Made by a program: the position numbers and the translations under genes
Assembly (NCBI GenBank): GCA_050292445.1
Contig: JBNKLQ010000168.1
Span: 1 to 13,515, forward strand
Length of the DNA stretch: 13,515 bases
Direction of reading: 5' to 3'
Source of the DNA: Leptofilum sp050292445
GTDB taxonomy: Bacteria; Chloroflexota; Anaerolineae; Promineifilales; Promineifilaceae
The notes under the pieces: model-generated
What the model saw: the letters and a program-made list of their open reading frames with translations, nothing else
Told to the model about the DNA's origin: nothing
Database searches by the model: none
In this document: piece by piece, positions 1 to 5,890 of the stretch
Layout: every line of letters starts with the position of its first letter
Numbering within the stretch: the stretch's first letter is position 1

Positions 1-794
1 GAGAGAAACGGCTCAGCCAGCCGTACCAAAATTGCCACCAAGATGGCGATGTTGAACCCTGAAATTGCTATTATGTGTGTCATGCCTGTGGTGCGGAATG
101 CTTCATCTAATTCGGGTGGTAAGCCGTTGTCGTTGCCCAGCAAAATGCCGGTGAGCAACGCCGCCTGCGGTTCGGGAACGAGTTGGGTAATGGTAGCTTG
201 TGCCCGGCTCTTGAAGGCAAAGATTGCCTGGTAGAGCGGATTGCCCTCGTTTTCTGCCAGGACAGTGACATTAGGTAGCGACATGAGGCTGTGGATGCCT
301 TGCCGCGCCAAGTAGGTGCGGTAGCTGAACGTTTCGCCCTCGGGTGGCGTTTCCAAAATACCCGTCACGCGCAGGCGGCTGCCGTAGTTGATGACGGGGA
401 AACGGTAGGTTTGCACCTGCACCACACCTTGCATGGGTAGCTGTGCGCCGCCGCTCACCTGGATGCTATCTACCTCCACGCGTAAATTCACAAAGCGGTC
501 ACGCACGTCTGGCTCATCCACCACCAGCCCAGTGATGGTGACGTTGCGCGTGCCGTTGTAGTAGGCAATGTGGTTTTGGTCAATGGTGGGTACGGCCGTT
601 CCGTACCGCATCGCGGCTAAGGCTAAAAACAGCACACAGGTCGCCCCCCAGCTAATTGGACGAGATCTGCGCAGGAGAACGGCCGTACCCAATCCCACAC
701 CAGCCACAATCAGCCAGATGGTCCAATCTAAAACCACAACAGAGGCCAGCCAAAGACCCAAAAACCAGGAAATTCCCAGATAAACAATCAGCAT
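1..794 (-). CDS. comEC: ComEC/Rec2-family DNA uptake channel, N-terminal part (cut by window edge)
   Basis: This is the first 264 codons of a ComEC/Rec2 protein, the inner-membrane channel that carries single-stranded DNA into the cell during natural transformation. I read it from the reverse strand; the 3' end lies outside the window. Residues about 1-62 hold hydrophobic helices. Residues about 70-185 form the soluble N-terminal region (DUF4131/OB-fold-like), including FSYRTYLARQGI at 156-167, close to the usual FDYRxYLxRxGI. The Competence domain starts near residue 212 with LLTGILLGNDNGLPPEL, then GMTHIIAISGFNIAIL (237-252), the most characteristic ComEC stretch. The ATG at 794 is preceded by AAGGGA at a good distance. 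It is divergent from the MerR gene. Family assignment is firm; whether the cell is competent cannot be judged from this gene alone. Confidence 0.9.
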   Translation of the reverse strand, partial: MLIVYLGISWFLGLWLASVVVLDWTIWLIVAGVGLGTAVLLRRSRPISWGATCVLFLALAAMRYGTAVPTIDQNHIAYYNGTRNVTITGLVVDEPDVRDRFVNLRVEVDSIQVSGGAQLPMQGVVQVQTYRFPVINYGSRLRVTGILETPPEGETFSYRTYLARQGIHSLMSLPNVTVLAENEGNPLYQAIFAFKSRAQATITQLVPEPQAALLTGILLGNDNGLPPELDEAFRTTGMTHIIAISGFNIAILVAILVRLAEPFL

Positions 795-986
795 ATGCGG
801 TTTTCCCTTAACTCTTTTTGGACGGCACGCGCGTCACTATGAAACGAAAAGCATGATTTTGTTACAATACCCAGACACTTTTGTCACTATTTTTACCGAA
901 CTCGCTAAACTGGACAAATTCTCAGCAAACGCCACGATTTTCCTCTTCGGCAAACAATTTCTAACCTTCTGCTTATGCCTATTTAC

Positions 987-1017
987 TTGACTTCGAGTCA
1001 ACTCGAAGATGTAACAT
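987..1017 (+). promoter_or_regulatory. MerR-type promoter and operator upstream of the regulator gene
   Basis: A -35 box TTGACT (987-992) and a -10 box TAACAT (1012-1017) are separated by 19 bp. The spacer region holds a perfect dyad, CTTCGAGT-CA-ACTCGAAG (991-1008). An over-long spacer filled by a dyad is the hallmark of promoters activated by MerR-family proteins, which twist the DNA to bring the boxes into phase. The dyad resembles operators I recall for the aldehyde-sensing AdhR/NmlR branch. Autoregulation of the merR-reductase pair is inferred. Transcription would begin near 1023-1025, almost at the ATG (1027), so the GGAGG at 1018-1022 may not be on this transcript. Confidence 0.8.
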
Positions 1018-1026
1018 GGAGGCACG

Positions 1027-1434
1027 ATGACTCAAGAAACGAATTACACAATTCAACAAGTAGCCAAACAAACGGGTCTTACAAGCTACACGCTGCGTTA
1101 TTACGAAGATATTGGCTTGATAGACCCCATTGCTCGGGCCGCCAATGGACATCGGCGTTATTCTGAGGCAGATATAAACCGCATCATGATGCTGATGAAG
1201 CTGCGTAAGACAAATATGTCTTTGGATGACATGAAATATTTCATTAGCCTGTACCGAGAAGGAAGCGCTACGGCCACAGAGCGGCGTGAACTACTGGAGG
1301 TGCATCGGCAGGTGATTAATGAGCAAATTGAAGAATTGTGTGAGATCCGGCGATTCATCGATTATAAAATTGGACTCTATACAGAAGAGGAGAAAGCACA
1401 CAATGAGCAACATGAAGTATCGACTATTGGGTAG
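1027..1434 (+). CDS. MerR-family transcriptional regulator
   Basis: A 135-residue DNA-binding regulator. The N-terminal winged helix-turn-helix is plain: YTIQQVAKQTGLTSYTLRYY at 7-26, then EDIGLI and the wing NGHRRYSEADI (40-50). A long dimerisation helix follows (about 84-115). The length and absence of a C-terminal effector domain fit the short MerR subfamilies that sense aldehydes, metals or redox stress. There is no Cys near residue 52, where I recall the reactive Cys of AdhR/NmlR; the only Cys is C105, in the dimerisation helix, so the signal is unknown. The start is set by homology to the family N-terminus. The gene overlaps the aldo/keto reductase by 32 bases, so the pair is surely one transcript and the reductase is the likely target. 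Operator evidence lies directly upstream. Confidence 0.92.
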   Translation: MTQETNYTIQQVAKQTGLTSYTLRYYEDIGLIDPIARAANGHRRYSEADINRIMMLMKLRKTNMSLDDMKYFISLYREGSATATERRELLEVHRQVINEQIEELCEIRRFIDYKIGLYTEEEKAHNEQHEVSTIG

Positions 1435-2428
1435 AACCGGGCTGCTGGTATCAGAATTATGTCTCGGCACGATGACCTTCTACGGCAAAGGCTTTTGGGA
1501 AGTGGTGGGCAAACAAGGGCAGGATTTAGCCAACGAGATTGTGGCCCGTTCGCTGGATGCAGGCATCAACTTCATCGACACAGCCAATGTTTATTCCTTT
1601 GGCGAATCCGAAACGATGCTGGGCAAAGCATTAGAAGGCCGACCCCGCGAGGAGGTCATCATTGCCACAAAAGTACGCGGCCGTATGAGCGATGAGGTTA
1701 ACAACGTTGGGCTAACCCGACACCAAATTATGCGCTCAGTGGAAGCCAGCCTGAAGCGCCTGAATACAGATTACATTGACTTGTATCAGATACACGGCTT
1801 TGATCCCGTGACCCCGTTTGAGGAAACTTTGCGTGCCCTGGATGACTTGGTTCATCAAGGCAAAGTTCGCTATATTGGCGCTAGCAATCTGGCTGCCTGG
1901 CAGCTTATGAAAGCCCTGGCCTACAGTGAGCAGCATCATTTGGCACGGTTTGAGTCGTTGCAAGCGTACTACACCATTGCCGGGCGCGATCTTGAGCGCG
2001 AAGTTATCCCGCTGGTGCAGGATCAAAACGTGGGGATCATGGTCTGGTCACCCTTAGCTGGTGGTTTGCTCACAGGCAAGTTTGATCGGGAAGGCAATGG
2101 GCCTGAGGGCACGCGGCGGGCCAACTTTGATTTCCCGCCAGTAAACAAAGATCGTGCCTTTGACTGTGTGGATGTGATGCGCGAAGTGGCTAAAGAACAA
2201 GATGTTTCTGTGCCGCAGATTGCTCTGGCCTGGCTGCTGCATCAATCTACTGTAACCAGTGTCATCATTGGTGCCAAACGTATGGAGCAGCTAGAAGACA
2301 ATCTAAATTCAGTGTCAGTGAGCTTGACAGACGACCAAATGCAACGCCTAAACGAGGTGAGTCAATTACCGCCTGAATATCCGCAATGGATGCTGGCCCG
2401 CCAGGCAGACGGCCGTTTGCCGAAGTAA
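1403..2428 (+). CDS. Aldo/keto reductase
   Basis: An NADPH-dependent aldo/keto reductase of 341 residues, expected to reduce aldehydes or ketones in the cytoplasm. The open frame extends upstream to 1319, but the ATG at 1403 is better: it starts the conserved MKYRLLGRTGLLVSELCLG and is preceded by GAGGAG (1387-1392). The catalytic tetrad is complete: D59 (NFIDTANVY), Y64, K90 (IIATKV) and H131 (YQIHGFD). The cofactor-binding signature near the C-terminus is present as VIIGAKRMEQLEDNL, with Lys where Arg is common. The protein resembles the YajO/Tas-like oxidoreductase group rather than the short xylose-reductase type. Co-transcription with the overlapping MerR gene suggests a stress-inducible carbonyl detoxification role; substrate is unknown. 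The last codons contain an ACGGCCGT copy (2409-2416) flanked by matching arms, which could form a small hairpin. Confidence 0.93.
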   Translation: MSNMKYRLLGRTGLLVSELCLGTMTFYGKGFWEVVGKQGQDLANEIVARSLDAGINFIDTANVYSFGESETMLGKALEGRPREEVIIATKVRGRMSDEVNNVGLTRHQIMRSVEASLKRLNTDYIDLYQIHGFDPVTPFEETLRALDDLVHQGKVRYIGASNLAAWQLMKALAYSEQHHLARFESLQAYYTIAGRDLEREVIPLVQDQNVGIMVWSPLAGGLLTGKFDREGNGPEGTRRANFDFPPVNKDRAFDCVDVMREVAKEQDVSVPQIALAWLLHQSTVTSVIIGAKRMEQLEDNLNSVSVSLTDDQMQRLNEVSQLPPEYPQWMLARQADGRLPK

Positions 2429-2629
2429 CTTTCGCTTTCTCAAATTACATCCATAAGCAGTGCGAATCAGGAAATGTCCATCCAGGTTCGTACTGTTTTT
2501 TTGTAGATTGGATACGGCAGTTCCTCTTCCTTCCTCGATGAAACACGCAAAAAATCGGCTAGGCTGATACAGTCACTCTCTGAACGTTTCAGCATAGCCC
2601 ATCTGTCCCTATGGAATTCATGGCGTGGG

Positions 2630-2662
2630 TTTGTTACAATACCCCGGTACCTTTGCAGCTAT
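2630..2662 (+). promoter_or_regulatory. Probable promoter (TACAAT -10 box) with a copy at 858-890
   Basis: TTTGTTACAATACCC at 2630-2644 occurs identically at 858-872, and the next 18 bases agree at 11 positions. TACAAT (2635-2640) would be a good -10 box; the -35 region (TGGAAT, 2612-2617, 17 bp away) is weak. A leader of about 48 bases would run to the response regulator start at 2695. The copy at 858-890 lies about 140 bp before the merR start, also on the plus strand. The rest of the 2429-2694 gap shows no gene and no convincing terminator. Confidence 0.4.
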
Positions 2663-2676
2663 CCCTACTACGTCTA

Positions 2677-2691
2677 GTTTGCTGAGCAAAC
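2677..2691 (+). repeat. Short perfect inverted repeat just before the first response regulator start
   Basis: GTTTGC and GCAAAC are separated by TGA and end three bases before the ATG at 2695. In mRNA this would form a 6-bp hairpin where a ribosome-binding site would normally lie. It might instead be a protein-binding dyad. No functional evidence beyond position. Confidence 0.4.
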
Positions 2692-2694
2692 CAT

Positions 2695-3417
2695 ATGAAT
2701 GAATTTCCGGCAGAATCCTTCCGCATTCTAGTTGTTGATGACAGCCAATCTATCTTGGAAATTGTTCGTTCCACGTTAGATCATTATGGTTTTCAGGTAA
2801 TGACGGCCGAATCCGGCGAGCGTGCTTTAGAAATATTGGAAAATGAAGGATTGCCTCACCTGGCGCTGGTTGACATAAATATGCCGATGGGGATGGATGG
2901 TCTGGAGCTGTGTGACCGAATTTTGCAATATTGCGATTTGCCCATCATTATGCTAACGGCCGTTGAAGAAACCAGCACCATCGTAGAAGCCATTGACCGG
3001 TATGCGGAAGATTACATGAACAAACCGGTGAAGTCAGGCGAGCTGCTGGCGCGAGTACGGCGTGTGCTGCGCTCAATCGGCAATTTTGCTTACCCGCTGG
3101 CTCAATTTGTGCAGGTCGATGACAATCTTTCGGTAAACTTTGCCAAGCAAACGGCCGTTGTTCAAGGTGAAGAGGTGGGATTAACACCCACCGAAGCCAA
3201 GCTGCTCTATATTCTCATGCGCCAGAAAGGCAAAGTAGTCAGCACAGACTTTATGCTGCGCCGCCTCTGGCCCGCCGATACTGATTTTGCCGATGAAGAT
3301 CGGCTGCGCGTTTATGTTCATCGTCTGCGCAGCAAAATTGAGCCAAAAAAGGGCGGTACTCGCTACGTTGTTTCCAAACGGCGCAAGGGGTATTCTTTCT
3401 TGCCCGACAAAACTTAA
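2695..3417 (+). CDS. Orphan response regulator, OmpR/PhoB type (first of tandem pair)
   Basis: A 240-residue DNA-binding response regulator. The receiver domain (about 10-125) has the acidic pair D15/D16, phosphoacceptor D60 (LALVDINMP), T88 (PIIMLTA) and K110 (NKPV). The winged-helix output domain (about 140-236) has LTPTEAKLLYILM, the recognition-helix region DRLRVYVHRLRSKI and the wing YVVSKRRKGYSF. One extra residue lies between the Pro and the D-G after D60 (MPMGMDG), and the usual GADDYLTKPF is AEDYMNKPV; both features recur in the next gene. No histidine kinase lies beside it, so its partner is unknown. The start ATG has no clear Shine-Dalgarno; a perfect 6-bp inverted repeat (2677-2691) ends three bases before it and could influence initiation. 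The gene lies 129 bp before its paralogue on the same strand. Confidence 0.9.
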   Translation: MNEFPAESFRILVVDDSQSILEIVRSTLDHYGFQVMTAESGERALEILENEGLPHLALVDINMPMGMDGLELCDRILQYCDLPIIMLTAVEETSTIVEAIDRYAEDYMNKPVKSGELLARVRRVLRSIGNFAYPLAQFVQVDDNLSVNFAKQTAVVQGEEVGLTPTEAKLLYILMRQKGKVVSTDFMLRRLWPADTDFADEDRLRVYVHRLRSKIEPKKGGTRYVVSKRRKGYSFLPDKT

Positions 3418-3424
3418 GGATTCA

Positions 3425-3464
3425 CTGGTTTATTTTATTCTGGTTGAGCCAAACAATAAACTAG
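3425..3464 (+). terminator. AT-rich hairpin between the two response regulators, possible weak terminator
   Basis: CTGGTTTATT (3425-3434) pairs with AATAAACTAG (3455-3464), ten pairs with one G-U, eight bases after the stop of the first regulator. It has no U-run directly after the stem, so it is at best a weak terminator or attenuator. Confidence 0.3.
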
Positions 3465-3490
3465 TTAACTTTGAATTGGGCTAAAATTCT

Positions 3491-3509
3491 TATAATACAA
3501 ACCTTGTAT
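3491..3509 (+). promoter_or_regulatory. -10 box with overlapping dyad before the second response regulator
   Basis: A consensus TATAAT lies at 3491-3496. Overlapping its end is a perfect dyad, ATACAA-ACC-TTGTAT (3495-3509), placed where a repressor or an autoregulating response regulator could bind. A -35 box at standard spacing is poor (TTGAAT at 3471-3476 gives only 14 bp), which would fit a promoter needing an activator. A second AT-rich -10-like stretch follows at 3507-3512. Confidence 0.45.
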
Positions 3510-3546
3510 ATTTTCCTGATATTCCTCCATATTTTTGAGGCTTTTC

Positions 3547-4272
3547 ATGACTGAGTCTGACAACATCAACCATCGAATTTTGGCCGTAGACGACGATCCA
3601 TTTAATTTACGCATTGTAAGCCATGCATTGGAACAGACAGGCTACGCGGTAATAACCGCCGGTTCCGGCGAAGAAGCCTTGTCGATGATCACCCAGCATG
3701 GGCTCCCCCATATGGCCATTGTAGATATTCACATGCCACCAGGCATGAGCGGCTTTGAGTTTTGCCGCACGGTACACCAATTCAGTGACTTGCCGATTAT
3801 TATGCTAACGGCCGTAAACGAAGAATCGACCGTCGTTGAAGGGCTAGAAGAACACGCCGAAGATTACATCATTAAGCCATTCAACCCCGGCGAACTCACC
3901 GCCCGCGTCAAGCGCGTGCTGCAACGCATGGGGGATTTTGCCTATCCACTGCAATCCTTAACACGCGTTGATGAACGGCTACGAATTGATTTTCCTGGAC
4001 GCCAAGCCCTGGTTAATGGTAAGGCAGTTAGCCTGACCCCTACCGAAACCAAGCTGCTTTACATCCTTATGCGCAGCGCCGGTCACACCGTAAACACCGA
4101 TTTTATTTTGCGCCGTCTTTGGCCGCTAGAACCTGCCTATGAGGATCGGCTGCATGTGCATATGCACCGGTTGCGCCGCAAAATTGAGGATAAACAAGAT
4201 AAAACACGTCCGCGCTACATCACCTCAGAACGGGGCGTCGGCTATACGTTTCGCCACATCGACAACGATTAA
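3547..4272 (+). CDS. Orphan response regulator, OmpR/PhoB type (second of tandem pair)
   Basis: A 241-residue paralogue of the preceding regulator. The frame is open from a TTG at 3535, but the ATG at 3547 is preceded by GAGG six bases away and is the better start. Key receiver residues fall at the same positions as in the first copy: D15/D16, D60 (MAIVDIHMP), T88 and K110 (IIKPF). The same one-residue insertion follows D60 (MPPGMSG). The output domain carries LTPTETKLLYILM, LHVHMHRLRRKI and the wing YITSERGVGYTF, a more standard form than the first copy. Both share the linker element FAYPL. The recognition helices differ (LRVYVHRLRSKI against LHVHMHRLRRKI), so the DNA targets may have diverged. 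The Nudix gene starts nine bases after the stop, so the two are probably co-transcribed. No partner kinase is adjacent. Confidence 0.92.
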   Translation: MTESDNINHRILAVDDDPFNLRIVSHALEQTGYAVITAGSGEEALSMITQHGLPHMAIVDIHMPPGMSGFEFCRTVHQFSDLPIIMLTAVNEESTVVEGLEEHAEDYIIKPFNPGELTARVKRVLQRMGDFAYPLQSLTRVDERLRIDFPGRQALVNGKAVSLTPTETKLLYILMRSAGHTVNTDFILRRLWPLEPAYEDRLHVHMHRLRRKIEDKQDKTRPRYITSERGVGYTFRHIDND

Positions 4273-4281
4273 AATCCATTC

Positions 4282-4914
4282 ATGAAGTTGACAACGGCCG
4301 TTATTCGCCAGGCCTTAGCTTTGCCAGATTTTGACGTTCAATCAGCCCATTATCATATGCTGCCCACCGACCGTAACCGGCAACGCCCCCCAGAAATACC
4401 GGGAGAGCCGCGCATTGGCGGCGTGCTTCTGCTGCTGTACTGTCATGAACAAATGATGCATTTAGTCCTCACCCGGCGGCGCGACGATCTAAACTCCCAC
4501 GCCGGGCAAATCTCTTTCCCTGGTGGCAAACAAGAAGCCAATGAAACGGCCGTGCAGGCGGCTTTGCGGGAAACAGAAGAAGAGATTGGCGTCTCTGCTG
4601 CCAGGATCACCATCTTGGGCGAACTTACCAGCATCTACATTCCCCCGTCTGACTTTGAAGTACATCCATTTGTGGGTTGGGTCAATGGCGGGAAACGGCC
4701 GTACTTTGTGCCCGAAGTTCGGGAAGTTGCTGAAATCATCGAAGCTCCCCTATCCCAACTGCTAGATCCCCACACCCGCGAAGTAGGCCCAATCCCCGTG
4801 CGCGGCGCTACCTACACTGTGCCTTACTACAATGTCAACGGCCATAAAGTGTGGGGAGCCACCGCCATCCTCCTCAGTGAATTCCTAGAACGCGTCCGCC
4901 AAACAGCTTCTTAA
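4282..4914 (+). CDS. Nudix hydrolase, CoA pyrophosphatase-like (NudL/YeaB group)
   Basis: A 210-residue Nudix hydrolase. The Nudix box is complete from G82 to V104 and reads as G-x5-E-x7-R-E-x-x-E-E-x-G-V, giving the metal-binding glutamates. Just before it lies LTRRRDDLNSHAGQISFPGG (63-82), the extra signature of the CoA diphosphatase branch, which splits CoA or acyl-CoA into phosphopantetheine and 3',5'-ADP. The branch assignment is therefore good; the true substrate is inferred. The length is normal for the group. The start has no visible Shine-Dalgarno, and the nine-base gap to the response regulator suggests translation from the same transcript. Two ACGGCCGT copies lie in the coding sequence beyond one at the start (4294, 4546, 4695). 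No hairpin terminator follows; the downstream gap is only AT-rich. Confidence 0.9.
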   Translation: MKLTTAVIRQALALPDFDVQSAHYHMLPTDRNRQRPPEIPGEPRIGGVLLLLYCHEQMMHLVLTRRRDDLNSHAGQISFPGGKQEANETAVQAALRETEEEIGVSAARITILGELTSIYIPPSDFEVHPFVGWVNGGKRPYFVPEVREVAEIIEAPLSQLLDPHTREVGPIPVRGATYTVPYYNVNGHKVWGATAILLSEFLERVRQTAS

Positions 4915-5000
4915 GCCCGCAGTTTTTATACAAATTTTATTTTTGATCCCATTTTTAACAAAATCTGTAAGGTACACGCCGTACTCTGGTACCAGTATCT

Positions 5001-5035
5001 CATAATCTCTATTTTTGCGGAAATCCGCAGGAGGA
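5001..5035 (+). promoter_or_regulatory. Possible -10 box, 5'-leader hairpin and strong RBS of the secreted-protein gene
   Basis: CATAAT (5001-5006) is a plausible -10 box with a poor -35. A perfect hairpin TGCGGA-AA-TCCGCA (5016-5029) directly abuts the Shine-Dalgarno GGAGGA (5030-5035), which stands eight bases before the ATG at 5044. Such a 5' stem could stabilise the mRNA or tune ribosome access. The rest of the 4915-5043 gap has no other recognisable feature. Confidence 0.4.
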
Positions 5036-5043
5036 AGCTCAAT

Positions 5044-5835
5044 ATGCACACCTTGCCCCGATCTCGCTTTTTGGCTGCAGCCCTTATGCTGCTAGCCGCC
5101 TTCGCCTTTTTTACGCTGAACGTTGCACCCGCAGCGGCAAATCCGGAAATTGATATTGAAAAACACACCAATGGTGAAGATGCCGACTTCCCAACCGGCC
5201 CAACGATCCCAGTTGGCGATCCCGTTCTATGGGAGTACATCGTAACCAATACCGGACAGCTTTGGGCTCCCAATGTTGTCGTTACTGATGACCAGGGCGT
5301 GGCCGTTTCCTGCCCCCAGACCAGTCTGGCAGTTGGTGAATCTATGATCTGTACTGGAAACGGTATTGCCGAAGCTGGCCAATACGCCAATGTTGGCTGT
5401 GTTGAAGTAATTCGTAATGGTGAAGTAAAAGCCAGTGACTGTGATCCCAGCCATTACTATGGTGAAACCCCACCACCGCCAACGCCAACGCCGCCGCCCC
5501 CTGGTGGTGGTGAAGGCTGCACCCCTGGTTACTGGAAACAAGACCAACACTTTGACTCCTGGGTTGGCTACAGCCCAAGTGACTCCTTTGACGCTGTCTT
5601 TGGTGTTTCCTACGGTGGCACGCTGGTTGAAGCCGCCGATGCCAATGGTGGACAAGAAAATGCGCTGGCCCGCCATGCAGTAGCCGCTTTGCTCAACGCC
5701 TCCAGCAGTGTCGATTACTATTATACTGAAGCTGATATCATCAACATGGTGCAGGCTGCCTTTGCCAGCGGTGATTACAACGGCACCAAAGATTTGTTTG
5801 AATATCAAAACGAACTGGGTTGCCCGCTGAACTAG
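5044..5835 (+). CDS. Secreted protein with Ig-like repeat domain and CTPGYWK C-terminal domain
   Basis: A 263-residue exported protein of unknown role. Residues 1-32 are a Sec signal peptide with basic start, hydrophobic core and a probable signal peptidase I site after APAAA. Residues 34-122 look like one beta-sandwich repeat of the DUF11/DUF7507 type (VLWEYIVTNTG, then VVVTDDQGVAVSCP and ICTGNGIAEAGQYANVGCVEV). A Pro/Thr-rich linker (142-157) leads to a C-terminal domain of about 105 residues that starts CTPGYWKQ and ends LGCPLN, with ALARHAVAALLNAS (207-220) in the middle. I recognise the CTPGYWK...AVAALLNA...GCPL pattern from many secreted bacterial proteins, without a known function. There is no LPXTG, PEP-CTERM or C-terminal helix, so it is probably released or held by protein contacts. 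The six cysteines of the mature part could form disulfides. Confidence 0.85.
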   Translation: MHTLPRSRFLAAALMLLAAFAFFTLNVAPAAANPEIDIEKHTNGEDADFPTGPTIPVGDPVLWEYIVTNTGQLWAPNVVVTDDQGVAVSCPQTSLAVGESMICTGNGIAEAGQYANVGCVEVIRNGEVKASDCDPSHYYGETPPPPTPTPPPPGGGEGCTPGYWKQDQHFDSWVGYSPSDSFDAVFGVSYGGTLVEAADANGGQENALARHAVAALLNASSSVDYYYTEADIINMVQAAFASGDYNGTKDLFEYQNELGCPLN

Positions 5836-5860
5836 CTAAAGCGGAACAATTGATTTGAAG

Positions 5861-5890
5861 AAAGGGTGCTCCTGGTGGGGCACCCTTTTT
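5861..5890 (+). terminator. Rho-independent terminator after the secreted-protein gene
   Basis: AAAGGGTGC (5861-5869) pairs perfectly with GCACCCTTT (5880-5888) around a ten-base loop and runs straight into a T-tract. It stands 25 bp after the stop codon. The hairpin also lies at the 3' end of the convergent kinase gene, whose stop codon begins at 5892, so it may serve both strands, though the plus-strand T-run is clearly better. Confidence 0.9.

Noticed and set aside
1319..1402. Upstream extension of the aldo/keto reductase frame
   Set aside because: The extra 28 residues overlap merR in another frame, do not resemble the reductase family, and the ATG at 1403 has a proper ribosome site.
2404..2421. 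Hairpin at the 3' end of the reductase as a terminator
   Set aside because: The stem is built round an ACGGCCGT copy inside the coding sequence and no T-run follows it.
5227..5808. Minus-strand open frame of 193 codons opposite the secreted-protein gene
   Set aside because: The plus frame has a signal peptide, recognisable domains, a strong ribosome site and a terminator; the antisense frame has none of these.
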